Shown: in pieces, positions 27,949 through 37,510 of the stretch
Layout: every line of letters begins with the position of its first letter
Position numbering within the stretch: position 1 is the stretch's first letter
Assembly (NCBI GenBank): GCA_945910395.1
Contig: CAMDYX010000002.1
Location: 1-64,000, forward strand
Direction: 5' to 3'
DNA length: 64,000 bases
From: an uncultured Agathobacter sp.
Lineage (GTDB): Bacteria > Bacillota > Clostridia > Lachnospirales > Lachnospiraceae
Notes under the pieces: model-generated
The model's input: only the letters and a program-made list of their open reading frames with translations
The model's database searches: none
Told to the model about the DNA's origin: nothing
Position numbers and translations under genes: made by a program

Positions 27949-29646
27949 TTACTGTGGAAGCTTAGAGGTATATCCGTTGTTGTATGCCTCTCCTCTTTCA
28001 TCGATAATTGCCTGGTAACCAGCATCTAAGTATTCCTGGCTGTACTGATCGTAAAGAGCATCAAACTCATCTGCAGAGCAGGTGGTAAGCTTTGTTCTGT
28101 ACTCTGTGTACTTGTCAAGAAGTACCTGCTGATATTCTGACTGAGCAGAGATTACAACTGCGAAGTTACAGTCAGAGTTTACATAACCGGAATCAGCCAT
28201 AGCAACCATTCCATTGTAGTTTTCAAGCAACTGTGTATAGAAATCATCGCTATCCGGATAGTTAACCGGTGCATTTAACTTAACATCATCTTCAATGTTT
28301 CCAAGAGTCTTAGACTCAACTACGATACAGAAGTAATCCTTGTTGTTGTTTGCCATAGCGTACTCTGTTCCGGTAAGATCCCTCATTACAGGAAGTCCGT
28401 CTACGTAATCGAAGGTTTCTCCTTCAAATCCATACTGGAATGTGAAGAGATTTTCTGGCTGCATTAACCACTCCATGTACATCATACCGGCTTTAACCTG
28501 ATCTTCTGTAGCAGTAGCGGAGAAGGATACCATCATACCAAAGCTGTTGTTTGGTCTGTATGAGTTAGAAACGCCCTCGTCATCAACTACAAGACCTGGG
28601 CAAACAGCGATTGCAAGCTTTCCATCTGGGTTCTGCTCATAGAAGGAGTCAAGAACTGCGATAGAAGGTGCAATGTATGCTCTGTACTCGAAGCACTTTC
28701 CAGCGATGAAATCTGCCTCATTATCGGTAGCTTCTCTTGTATAGAACTCTGGATTTAAGTATCCTTCGTTGAATAACTGATTCTGTCTCTTAACTAACTT
28801 CTTGTTTGCCTCAGTAGAAAGAGCCGGGATAGCATAGTCACCGGTAGTAGCCCACTCATACTCATCCTGTGGGTAGGTTCTGAAGCCGTAGTTCTGGTCA
28901 ACACCAGCGCCTGTAACCTTAGATCCGCCTGCCGGATAATCGCAAAGTCCAGCGTCCTTGATTGCCTTATAAACTTCAAGAGTCTCAGCAAATGTTGTAG
29001 GATAGCTTAATCCAAGCTCCTCTAACCAGTCTGCACGGTAGAAGGTTGCATAATTGTATGTATTGTTCCAGTACGGTCTCTCAGCAAGAGCGAAATAGGT
29101 TACTCCGTTAAGAGAGGTGTTCTGAAGATTTCCCTGATCTACGATCATCTGATAGTAGGTAGGTGCAATCTGAGCAAGCTGGTCTAAATCAAGCTCCTGA
29201 AGATATCCTTCATCAGCCCACTGTGCCTGCTTCGGGAAGTCATACTCCATAAGAATTGTTGGAAGTGTTCCTGAGTTTGCAAGGTTTGCATATGCATTCA
29301 GAACATCTCCACGTGGGATTGCTACATACTCAACATTAATGTTGTAAGCATCACCGAAGTTTTCCTGAATCCAGTTTGTCCAGTAGTTAGAGGTTACGTC
29401 AACCTCTCCACCTCTGTCATATACAGGAACCTGTAATGTTACAGTCTCCTCGAATGGTGTCCAGGAAGCCATTCCTGCTTCTTCCTGAACCTCAACCTGC
29501 TCAACCTCTGCAATCGGAGCTGACTCTGTGGCCTTCTCGGTTGGCTCAGAAGCTGTCTCGCTGTTTCCACAGCCTGCTAACATGGTAACTGCCATAGCAC
29601 CAACTAAGGATGCTGACAATACCTTCTGAAGAGTATTCTTCTTCAT
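27949..29646 (-). CDS. ABC transporter extracellular sugar-binding lipoprotein (LplA-type)
   Basis: Lipobox MLAGC after signal peptide; large ~560-aa family-1-like SBP; followed by two permeases. Confidence 0.92.
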   Translation of the reverse strand: MKKNTLQKVLSASLVGAMAVTMLAGCGNSETASEPTEKATESAPIAEVEQVEVQEEAGMASWTPFEETVTLQVPVYDRGGEVDVTSNYWTNWIQENFGDAYNINVEYVAIPRGDVLNAYANLANSGTLPTILMEYDFPKQAQWADEGYLQELDLDQLAQIAPTYYQMIVDQGNLQNTSLNGVTYFALAERPYWNNTYNYATFYRADWLEELGLSYPTTFAETLEVYKAIKDAGLCDYPAGGSKVTGAGVDQNYGFRTYPQDEYEWATTGDYAIPALSTEANKKLVKRQNQLFNEGYLNPEFYTREATDNEADFIAGKCFEYRAYIAPSIAVLDSFYEQNPDGKLAIAVCPGLVVDDEGVSNSYRPNNSFGMMVSFSATATEDQVKAGMMYMEWLMQPENLFTFQYGFEGETFDYVDGLPVMRDLTGTEYAMANNNKDYFCIVVESKTLGNIEDDVKLNAPVNYPDSDDFYTQLLENYNGMVAMADSGYVNSDCNFAVVISAQSEYQQVLLDKYTEYRTKLTTCSADEFDALYDQYSQEYLDAGYQAIIDERGEAYNNGYTSKLPQ

Positions 29647-29739
29647 AAATTTTTCCTCCTTTAGCTTTACGCTTAAAATAGATTATATAGTTATGCCCGC
29701 CCCATGCGGGAATACTATCAAGATTAATAAGCTTTCCGA

Positions 29740-30660
29740 TTAGCCCTTTACAGCGCCAACCATGGTTCCTTTTACAAAATACTTCTGAACGAAAGGATAA
29801 ATAACAATAATCGGAATCGTTACAAACATAATGGATGCTGCCTGAAGCACTTCAGGAGTAGAGGTAACGTTGGTTGCCTCGGTGAGAGCCGTCTGTGCAG
29901 CTTCCTGGGCATTTAAGATCATCTCATACAGTTTGTACTGTGCCATCTTTAATTTGTTCGAATTAATGTAGTACATATTATCAGAATATGCATTCCAACG
30001 ACCAACCGCATAGAACAAGGACAAGGTTGCAAGAATTGGTTTCGAAAGTGGAAGCACAATCTTTCCAAGAATCTGGAAATTGGATGCTCCGTCTAAGAAT
30101 GCAGATTCCTCCAGTTCATCCGGAATATTACTCATGAAGTTGTTCTTCATAATAAGCATATTGTACGGAGAATAAATCAGCGGCAAAATAAGTACCCACC
30201 AGTTGTCAATCAGGTGCAGGTTAAAATATAAAAGGTAGGTTGGTAAAAGTCCTGCCGAGAAATACATAGGAACCATCAAAAGGAAGGTCATTACACTTCT
30301 TCCCTTTAATCTCTTTTTGGAAAGCGGATATGCTGCACAGGTACAAACCAGCATACCAAGCAATGTAAATACTGCGGTAATAAAAACGCTGTATTTCATG
30401 GAATATGTAAGGCTTCCGTCTTCAAACAGTGATTTGTATGCATCAAAGGTTACACCCTTCGGCCAGAGGAATACTGCTTTTGCCTGTACAAAGCTGTTTC
30501 CGGAAATGGACTTTACAAGCACATGCCAGAAAGGAATGATACAGGTCAGACAAAGGAGCGTAATCACAACGATAATAACAATATCGCTGATATGGACCTT
30601 CATAATAGCGCCGGAGCCATCATTCATGGTAGCATCGAGTTCTTTCTTTTTCTTTGCCAT
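29740..30660 (-). CDS. carbohydrate ABC transporter permease (YtcP/LplC-type)
   Basis: ELEESAFLDGASNFQILGKIVLPLSKPILATLSLFYAVGRWN; start MAKKKK at 30660. Confidence 0.93.
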   Translation of the reverse strand: MAKKKKELDATMNDGSGAIMKVHISDIVIIVVITLLCLTCIIPFWHVLVKSISGNSFVQAKAVFLWPKGVTFDAYKSLFEDGSLTYSMKYSVFITAVFTLLGMLVCTCAAYPLSKKRLKGRSVMTFLLMVPMYFSAGLLPTYLLYFNLHLIDNWWVLILPLIYSPYNMLIMKNNFMSNIPDELEESAFLDGASNFQILGKIVLPLSKPILATLSLFYAVGRWNAYSDNMYYINSNKLKMAQYKLYEMILNAQEAAQTALTEATNVTSTPEVLQAASIMFVTIPIIVIYPFVQKYFVKGTMVGAVKG

Positions 30661-30673
30661 TTTCGTCCACCTC

Positions 30674-31627
30674 CTATAGTAATCCGTCTTCGCCAAGAGC
30701 CTTGGCTATCCGGTCAGATATCAATACCAACGCCAGTCCAACCAACGACTGGAAGAAGTTCGCCGCAGTACCAAGTGAATAATGCTGGCTCTTCAAACCG
30801 AACTGGTATATGTACACCGCCAGCTGGTAAGAGAAGTCTTTTACCATCGCATTATCCAATGCTGTCAGACGTTCCAGGTTTGATCCCATAATCTTACCAA
30901 GATTCATAATAAGAAGTGTTACGATTGTACTTCTGATTCCCGGAAGTGTTACGTGGATCATTCTCTGCCATCTGGTTGCTCCGTCGATCATGGCTGCTTC
31001 ATAAAGCTCGCCGCTGATACTTGTGATGGCTGCAAGGTAGAGGATTGTTCCCCATCCCATTGTCTGCCATACATTAATCAATAAATAGGTGACAGCCCAA
31101 TGCCATTTTTCCGTCAGGAATGGGATTCCCTGTTCAATCACGCCCCACTTCATCAGTGTCATGTTAACAAGTCCTGTAGAAGGGCGGAACATTGCATATG
31201 CAATAGAACCGATTACTGCCCACGAAAGGAAGTGAGGAAGATAAAGAACGGTCTGCGTCACTTTCTTAAAGGTCTTAAAGCGAAGCTCGTTTAACATCAA
31301 AGCCAGAATAATCGGCATTGGAAATCCAAGTAATAAATCCAACAAGTTAAATACAATAGAGCTCTTTAATGCTCTCATGAAATCCGCACTGGTAAATAAT
31401 GTAACGAAATTCTGCATGCCTACCCAGTCGCTTCCGTCATATCCTTTCATTACTTTATAATTCATGAAAATCATTCGAAGTCCCGGATAAGCGGCATAGT
31501 TAAAAATGAAAACCATTGCCAGAGGGAAAAGCAGCATCAGATATAATTGCCAGTCTCTCCTCATTGCACTTTTCCAGGAAGTTGTTGTTTTTACCCCAGG
31601 TCTAATATTTGCTTTTTTTGCTTTCAT
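30674..31627 (-). CDS. ABC transporter permease (LplB-type)
   Basis: LYLMLLFPLAMVFIFNYAAYPGLRMIFMNY, ELYEAAMIDGATRWQRMIHVTLPGIRSTIVTLLIM. Confidence 0.93.
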   Translation of the reverse strand: MKAKKANIRPGVKTTTSWKSAMRRDWQLYLMLLFPLAMVFIFNYAAYPGLRMIFMNYKVMKGYDGSDWVGMQNFVTLFTSADFMRALKSSIVFNLLDLLLGFPMPIILALMLNELRFKTFKKVTQTVLYLPHFLSWAVIGSIAYAMFRPSTGLVNMTLMKWGVIEQGIPFLTEKWHWAVTYLLINVWQTMGWGTILYLAAITSISGELYEAAMIDGATRWQRMIHVTLPGIRSTIVTLLIMNLGKIMGSNLERLTALDNAMVKDFSYQLAVYIYQFGLKSQHYSLGTAANFFQSLVGLALVLISDRIAKALGEDGLL

Positions 31628-31707
31628 AACCCGTCTCCCTTTCTCTCGAAATCTAATTGTATTATACAGCCATTATGCTTCTATCTCTATTTCTTTTCAA
31701 CTTATAC

Positions 31708-31946
31708 TGTGCATTTTTGACCACTTATTTTTTGCTTCCATAACCATTTTGTATGATATGTCCTATTATAGCGCCTTTATTTTGTGCATTATTACTATAA
31801 CGTTTTCTCGAAATTTTACGATATTTTTATTTTTCGGGTCATTTTTTGCTCGTTTAGTACTATTTCTCCATTTCGTTTCCTTTTTGGCTACTTTAAACTT
31901 AAAAAAAATGCCAATTTCGCATTGTGCATTTTTGGTCCGTTTTTTG
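31708..31946. promoter_or_regulatory. divergent regulatory region with direct repeats TGTGCATTTTTGRYC (31708, 31923; partial 31793)
   Basis: TGTGCATTTTTGACCACTTATTTTTTG at 31708-31734 and TGTGCATTTTTGGTCCGTTTTTTG at 31923-31946 in the intergenic region between the ABC importer and AraC gene. Confidence 0.6.
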
Positions 31947-31973
31947 ATTCTTATATTATAGAGGTGTCGATTC

Positions 31974-32921
31974 ATGGCAAAGCACAAAAAAGCAATCATT
32001 GAATACCGCAATTACAACCTGCCTACCTTTTTCCCGGTTCTTCTGTTATCCGGAGAGGAATGGCGGATCTCCGATGTTCCATCCGGAAGACTTCACTTTC
32101 ATAATTGTATGGAAATCGGAATCTGCGAAAGCGACAGCGGCACAATGGAATTTATGTCCTCCACCGATCATTTTTCCGAGGGAGACATCACCATCGTTGG
32201 AAGCGACATTTCCCACACAACCTATTCTTCTCCCGGAACCGCAAGCAAATGGTCCTATCTGTTCATTGACTTTGAGGAGCTTCTGGCACCGTATTTCCCA
32301 ATGAGCCTGTTTACCGATCAGGATTCTTTGCACCACTTTATCCACAACTACTATGCAATTCTTCCCCGGGGCAATCATCCTGACCTTTACCAGCTTGTCC
32401 TTCAGATTATTCATGAATTAAAGCAGAAGGACAATAATTACCAGTTTTTGGTAAGGGGATTAATTCTGTCCCTTCTAATTAAACTGTTAAATCTTTCCGA
32501 AGCTGCGGCAAACAAGAAGATCTCTTCCATTGAGGGGTCCGGCAATTCATTAGTTATAGCGCCTGCGTTGGATTATATCCGCATCAACTACGCCCAGGAT
32601 TTTCCCATGGATGACCTTGCAGCCCTATGCGACATGAGTCCCACCCATTTCCGTAGAACCTTTACCAATATTATGGGGGAAGGGCCTCTTTCCTATTTGA
32701 CACATGTCCGGATTTCAAAGGCTTCCGTTCTTCTTCGTACAACGGAGATGCCCGTGCTCGATATATCAGAAGAGGTGGGTTTCCACTCTGTCTCAAGCTT
32801 CAACCGTCATTTTGCGGAAATCATGGGAATTCCGCCACTGAAATGGAGAAAGCAGATGTCCTATATCCATGATCAGTCCGTATTAAAATACACCGGATGG
32901 CTCGTGCCACCAAAAGCATAA
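31974..32921 (+). CDS. AraC family transcriptional regulator
   Basis: C-terminal MDDLAALCDMSPTHFRRTFTNIMGEGPLSYLTHVRISKASVLLRTTEMPVLDISEEVGFHSVSSFNRHF; divergent from ABC importer. Confidence 0.93.
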   Translation: MAKHKKAIIEYRNYNLPTFFPVLLLSGEEWRISDVPSGRLHFHNCMEIGICESDSGTMEFMSSTDHFSEGDITIVGSDISHTTYSSPGTASKWSYLFIDFEELLAPYFPMSLFTDQDSLHHFIHNYYAILPRGNHPDLYQLVLQIIHELKQKDNNYQFLVRGLILSLLIKLLNLSEAAANKKISSIEGSGNSLVIAPALDYIRINYAQDFPMDDLAALCDMSPTHFRRTFTNIMGEGPLSYLTHVRISKASVLLRTTEMPVLDISEEVGFHSVSSFNRHFAEIMGIPPLKWRKQMSYIHDQSVLKYTGWLVPPKA

Positions 32922-32940
32922 GTTTCATATTCTTTTTTCC

Positions 32941-32968
32941 GGGGAGCTTTAAGCTCCCCTCTTTTTTG
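32941..32968 (+). terminator. rho-independent terminator
   Basis: GGGGAGC-TTTAA-GCTCCCC followed by TCTTTTTTG just after AraC stop. Confidence 0.85.
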
Positions 32969-33041
32969 TTTTCTCTCAGGCATTCTCCGGTTTCCGGTCA
33001 GTAATATTCTCTTCTTGTCCCGCTTCTTTTACTGATTTCTC

Positions 33042-33113
33042 TTGACATTTATATCGCACCACGATATAGTTTAACTATCGAAGTACGATATATCGTAGTA
33101 ATATGTAAAGGAG
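33042..33113 (+). promoter_or_regulatory. PadR-operon promoter with overlapping dyad operators
   Basis: TTGACA (33042-33047), 17-nt spacer, TATAGT (33065-33070); dyads ATATCG-cacca-CGATAT (33051-33067), TATCG-aagta-CGATA (33076-33090), TACGATATATCGTA (33084-33097); RBS AAAGGAG. Confidence 0.8.
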
Positions 33114-33121
33114 TAGATTCT

Positions 33122-33439
33122 ATGGATGCTCATATAAAGAAGGTTTACGTTCCTATGACAGAAACAGGATTTTATATTCTTCTATGTCTTCAGGAAGAAA
33201 ACCATGGCTATGGAATTGTTCAAAAAGTAAAGGAAATGACAAATGGAGATATTGTACTTGCACCGGGAACCATGTACGGTAGCTTGTCAAAAATGGAAAA
33301 GGACGGACTCATTCGTTTTATCAGAGAAGAGGAAAAACGAAAGCTCTACATCATCACTTCTTTGGGAAAAGAAGTGTTAGACATTGAAAAGAGAAGAATC
33401 GAACGATTGTATCGGAATATGAAGGAGATGAGATCATGA
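33122..33439 (+). CDS. PadR family transcriptional regulator
   Basis: FYILLCLQEENHGYGIVQKVKEMTNGDIVLAPGTMYGSLSKMEKDGLI. Confidence 0.93.
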   Translation: MDAHIKKVYVPMTETGFYILLCLQEENHGYGIVQKVKEMTNGDIVLAPGTMYGSLSKMEKDGLIRFIREEEKRKLYIITSLGKEVLDIEKRRIERLYRNMKEMRS

Positions 33440-34389
33440 GTAACAAAAAAACTACTTTAAAACTTTTTACAATTGCCCAATATCAACAGGAGGAAGAATA
33501 TTTAAGCTCCATGCATGAGAACGGATGGAAGCTTTCAAAAATTACGTTTCCGGGGATCTATCATTTTGAAAAATGTGACCCCAAAAAGGTTACCTATCGT
33601 CTCGATTATAACAAAGACGGTATCAAGCATAAATCAGAATATGTGAAAATGTTTTCTGATTGCGGTTGGGACTACTTATTTGATTTCGTTGGATATAGCT
33701 ATTTTTGCAAAGAAAGCGACAATCAGCCGGAAAAGGAGGAAATCTTCTGCGATGATGCATCCAGACTTGACATGATGAAACGTGTTCTAAAGGGCAGAAT
33801 ATATCCACTTATTATTCTCTTTCTATGCGTTATTCTGCCACAGTTTCTTGAATACACGGTAGGTGGCGGGTTTGGAGGCGGAGGTCCTGTGCAAACCATA
33901 CTTGCAGTTGTGTTTTTACTTCTCATCTTCCTCTATCTTGTGTTATTTGGTGCAATGGCTTATCAATTTTATCAATACGAGAAAAAAATACTGCCGGATA
34001 CCGCCGGTGTAAAATATAAATATGCCGGCATAGCCCTTCTTATTTTATTAATGATTATTTGTACCGGAAGCTTATTCTATGTTTCAAATCGTTCTGTTTA
34101 TACGGTTTCAGAAAGAGCAGACGGTTTTACGATTGAAGCAGAGAATCTGAACAAGTCCGTAGAAATGGAGTATAATCTTAAGAAAGGTGACAAAATTGAG
34201 GTTAGCCATGAGTACGAAGACGGCGAAATATATATTTCCGTAGGAGAAGAAAACAAGGAGCCGATTTTCTATGGAAATAGCTATAGTGAAATGGATGATT
34301 TTACTTTAACAATACAGGAGGATGGCTGTTACAAGATTAAGTGCTCCGGTAGAAGGGCAAAAGGTGTTATCAATTTTGTTATAAAGTGA
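33436..34389 (+). CDS. DUF2812 domain-containing membrane protein
   Basis: YLSSMHENGWKLSKITFPGIYHFEKCDPKKVTYRLDYN, two TM segments; ATGA overlap with padR. Confidence 0.85.
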   Translation: MSNKKTTLKLFTIAQYQQEEEYLSSMHENGWKLSKITFPGIYHFEKCDPKKVTYRLDYNKDGIKHKSEYVKMFSDCGWDYLFDFVGYSYFCKESDNQPEKEEIFCDDASRLDMMKRVLKGRIYPLIILFLCVILPQFLEYTVGGGFGGGGPVQTILAVVFLLLIFLYLVLFGAMAYQFYQYEKKILPDTAGVKYKYAGIALLILLMIICTGSLFYVSNRSVYTVSERADGFTIEAENLNKSVEMEYNLKKGDKIEVSHEYEDGEIYISVGEENKEPIFYGNSYSEMDDFTLTIQEDGCYKIKCSGRRAKGVINFVIK

Positions 34390-34528
34390 TGAAAAGTCGG
34401 CATTCCCCTTCAAGTGGGCATTTATTTCCCCGCTTTTCGTTTAGCTGCTATCAACAATACGTTGTTTTACGAGCTGCATGTTTACTGTTACGATAAACAC
34501 ATAAAATCAATATTGGAGGATATGTTTT

Positions 34529-35272
34529 ATGGGTTGCGATTTAGGTGAGATTATTTGTCAATACAGACAGAACAAAAAAATGACGCAGGAAGAGTTTGCC
34601 TCAAGATTGGGTGTAACACCACAAGCCGTCAGCAAGTGGGAACGGGGAAATGGTCTGCCGGATGTATCGCTGATTGAGGGGATCTGCAATGTGCTGGGTG
34701 TTGATGCGGATACCTTATTCGGAATTACAGAAAAGGTCGTGGAGAATGGAAATTCCATCGATGACACGGAAATCAAATCGAATCTGATTTCTGATCCAAT
34801 CATGGTAGAATTTTCCGAAAGCCTGATTCCGCTCATTTGTGATGGTCTCAAAACCCCTGCTGTGCAGGAAAGCCGCAAACGTCTTGCACGAGAAAACGGT
34901 ATGCTATTACCTATGATTCGATTCAGAGATAACTGTGCCTTAGCCAAGGATCAGTATCGGGTACTGGTATACGACAAGGAGATATTGACTGGTTCTACAA
35001 AAACCAATAGTGAAGCCTTTTATCAGGAGCTGATTGCCAAAATTGAAGGTTATTGTAAGGAGCATTACTCCAAGCTTTTGAATAAACACACCGTAAAAAT
35101 ACTGATTGATAATCTAAAGAATCAGTATCCCGGAGTGGCAGACGGCGTAATTCCGGAGCAGATTCCTTACATAAAAGTGGAGCAAAGGCTGAAAGAAAAA
35201 ATCAGAGCCGGTGAGTCGATCAAGGATTTGATACATATTGTTGAAGAGCTGGAAGCAGAAAATACAATTTGA
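34529..35272 (+). CDS. XRE family transcriptional regulator
   Basis: N-terminal HTH MTQEEFASRLGVTPQAVSKWERGNGLPDVSLIEGICNVLGVDADTLFG. Confidence 0.92.
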   Translation: MGCDLGEIICQYRQNKKMTQEEFASRLGVTPQAVSKWERGNGLPDVSLIEGICNVLGVDADTLFGITEKVVENGNSIDDTEIKSNLISDPIMVEFSESLIPLICDGLKTPAVQESRKRLARENGMLLPMIRFRDNCALAKDQYRVLVYDKEILTGSTKTNSEAFYQELIAKIEGYCKEHYSKLLNKHTVKILIDNLKNQYPGVADGVIPEQIPYIKVEQRLKEKIRAGESIKDLIHIVEELEAENTI

Positions 35273-35321
35273 CAAAAATGAAAAAACAAGTTTTTCGTCT
35301 AAATCGATTATTCTATATTTG

Positions 35322-35630
35322 TTATACGTAATTTCCGGCTTGGTTTAGTCTTTGAAAAAGTGTCGTTTACAGATAAACACTTTGTTTTCTCTCTGCTTAT
35401 CTGTAAACTCCGACCCTTATACGTCGCTGGAGAAAGCTTGATTACATATAAGCGCACTGATTTCTTGTCTCTTATATGTCATTTCGAGTTGAAAATGGGC
35501 TTTTAGAAGGAAAAGCTTACATATAACTTCAAAAAAATCTGATAGATTATATGTAATTACAGAAAAAGCACAATTACAAAAGGCCTATGTCTACGGATAA
35601 ATCCATCTATTTCTTTTCGCTTATATGTAA
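35322..35630. repeat. 75-bp-period paired inverted-repeat array, copy b
   Basis: Arms at 35322, 35367/35397, 35442/35472, 35517/35547, 35591/35621; left flank GTTATACGTAATTTCCGGCTTGGTT shared with copy a. Confidence 0.9.
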
Positions 35631-35721
35631 ACTTCTGTTTCTTCGTCTTTATTTGTCATTCGAAACCATTTAAGATGTGAAACCTGACATAAGCCGAGCA
35701 AAACACACTTCATCTACGCAA

Positions 35722-35756
35722 AGACCCCCGCCTGTTTATGAAACAGGTGGAGGTCT
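35722..35756. terminator. probable bidirectional terminator hairpin
   Basis: AGACCcCCgCCTGTTT-atg-AAACAGGtGGaGGTCT. Confidence 0.6.
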
Positions 35757-35791
35757 ATTTTACTCTTCATAAAAAAAACAATGTACATCAA

Positions 35792-36427
35792 CTATAATAA
35801 AGTTTTTACATATGCAGCCAGCTCTTCATCCTGACAGGATGCAAAGAAAAGATCTGCAAATTTTTCTCCTGCAACAGCTCCCTTTACAAGCTCCTGATCG
35901 AGATCCGGCAAAATGTCAATCAGCTTGCGGTAGGTGGAAAGCTTTACCTCATCCAGAATCTTCTTATTGCGCTTTTCCGGAACCGCACGTTCTCTTGGAT
36001 ATCCCTGTCCGCTCTCCTCGCAGAACAGCTTCTCAAAGATATACTCCAGATTTAAATCTCCGCCCCAGCCAAAGCCTTTTGCAAATGGAATGGCAATTGC
36101 ATTACCATCATTGATCTGTGCAAAGGTATAGGCATCCAGCGGGTCCTCCACATGTCCGCAGATCACTCCCGGGAAAGAATTACATGCAAGCATTGCTCCC
36201 TCTCCGGTTCCGCATCCGGTAATGACATAATCTGCAGCCTTTGAGTTTAAGAGGATTGCAGAAAGAATTCCGACCTGTACATAAGTAAGCTGTGCAGCAT
36301 CATCAGCAGCATACATTCCATAATTTACAACCTCATGTCCCATTGGTTCCACAACCTTCTTAAGGGCATTTTCAATTACAGAATTCTTTGCAGCCTGACT
36401 ATTTTCATTAATAAGTGCTATTCTCAT
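35792..36427 (-). CDS. RpiB/LacA/LacB family sugar(-phosphate) isomerase, DhuI-like candidate
   Basis: MRIALINENSQAAKNSVI...YVITGCGTGEGAMLACNSFPGVICGHVEDPLDAYTFAQINDGNAIAIPFAKGFGWGG. Confidence 0.85.
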   Translation of the reverse strand: MRIALINENSQAAKNSVIENALKKVVEPMGHEVVNYGMYAADDAAQLTYVQVGILSAILLNSKAADYVITGCGTGEGAMLACNSFPGVICGHVEDPLDAYTFAQINDGNAIAIPFAKGFGWGGDLNLEYIFEKLFCEESGQGYPRERAVPEKRNKKILDEVKLSTYRKLIDILPDLDQELVKGAVAGEKFADLFFASCQDEELAAYVKTLL

Positions 36428-36494
36428 ATTTATGTTTCCTTTTCCTATATGATGAGCCAGACAAATCAGCCTGTGATCTGCCTGGCCTGTTTAG

Positions 36495-36540
36495 ATTCAA
36501 ATAAGCAAATTCATTCAGGAACACAATTCCGAAATGGAAT
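36495..36540. repeat. half-copy of family 1, copy G
   Basis: attcaaataagcaaattcattcaggaacacaattccgaaatggaa directly abutting kduD stop. Confidence 0.8.
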
Positions 36541-37410
36541 TTAATCATTTACCTTGATATCCGGTGTTTCTTCAATCTCATCTGCAAATTTTGATGCATC
36601 CAGATTGTTCGGGTCCTGTCCGATATATGCGGAAATACCACCATCAATATAAACTACCTGGCCATTGATGAAGTCAGATGCCGGAGAAGCAAGGAATACT
36701 GCAAGTCCCATAAGGTCCTCGGTACGTCCCCATCTCTGTGCCGGTGTCTTTGAACGGATGAAACGATCGAATGGTGCCATAGATCCGTCCGGTCCCTTCG
36801 CACGAAGCGGAGCAGTCTGTGGAGTTGCAATATATCCAGGTCCGATAGCGTTACACTGAATATTGTACTGACCATACTCAGAACAGATATTTCTGGTGAG
36901 CATCTTAAGTCCTCCCTTTGCAGCTGCATAAGCGGAAACAGTTTCACGACCAAACTCTGACATCATAGAGCAGGCATTGATAATCTTTCCGCTCTTCTTT
37001 TCGATCATGTCAGGCAAAACAGCCTTTGCACAGATGAATGGACCGGTAAGGTCTACATTGATTACCTGATTCCACTCATTGAGAGTCATCTCTGTCATAG
37101 GGATTCTCTTGATGATACCTGCATTGTTTACAAGAATATCAATGGAGCCAACCTTTTCCTTTACATCAGCTACAAATTTCTGAACCTGCTCTTCATTTGT
37201 AACATCACATACAGCACCATAAACCTCGATGCCTCTCTTCTTGTACTCCTCAAGGCCTCTGTCCACGAGCTCCTGCTTGATGTCGTTGAAAACGATCTTT
37301 GCTCCTGCCTCATGATATGCTACGGCATATGCAAGTCCAAGACCATAGGAAGCTCCTGTGATCCATGCTACTTTTCCTTTTAATGAAAACTTGTCAAGAA
37401 TATTACTCAT
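36541..37410 (-). CDS. kduD: 2-deoxy-D-gluconate 3-dehydrogenase / gluconate 5-dehydrogenase (SDR)
   Basis: WITGASYGLGLAYAVAYHEAGAKIVFND, NNAGIIKRIPMTEM, YAAAKGGLKMLTRNICSEYG; next to kduI. Confidence 0.85.
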   Translation of the reverse strand: MSNILDKFSLKGKVAWITGASYGLGLAYAVAYHEAGAKIVFNDIKQELVDRGLEEYKKRGIEVYGAVCDVTNEEQVQKFVADVKEKVGSIDILVNNAGIIKRIPMTEMTLNEWNQVINVDLTGPFICAKAVLPDMIEKKSGKIINACSMMSEFGRETVSAYAAAKGGLKMLTRNICSEYGQYNIQCNAIGPGYIATPQTAPLRAKGPDGSMAPFDRFIRSKTPAQRWGRTEDLMGLAVFLASPASDFINGQVVYIDGGISAYIGQDPNNLDASKFADEIEETPDIKVND

Positions 37411-37510
37411 TTTCTTTCCTCCAATTTATATGTTATCTCTATTATAGTTTTTTGGGCTATCCATTTCTTCGCACCACCCCATAAGAGCTATGCAAAAATA
37501 ACCAAATTCC

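Noticed and set aside
35322-35630. CRISPR array interpretation of the 75-bp periodic repeats
   Set aside because: Repeat units are not identical; only 10-bp dyad arms and a TCT are conserved, spacing alternates 30/45, and no cas genes are present.
35649-35658. Fifth unit of array b (TTATTTGTCA)
   Set aside because: Out of phase (28 bp after the last right arm) and degenerate; not counted.
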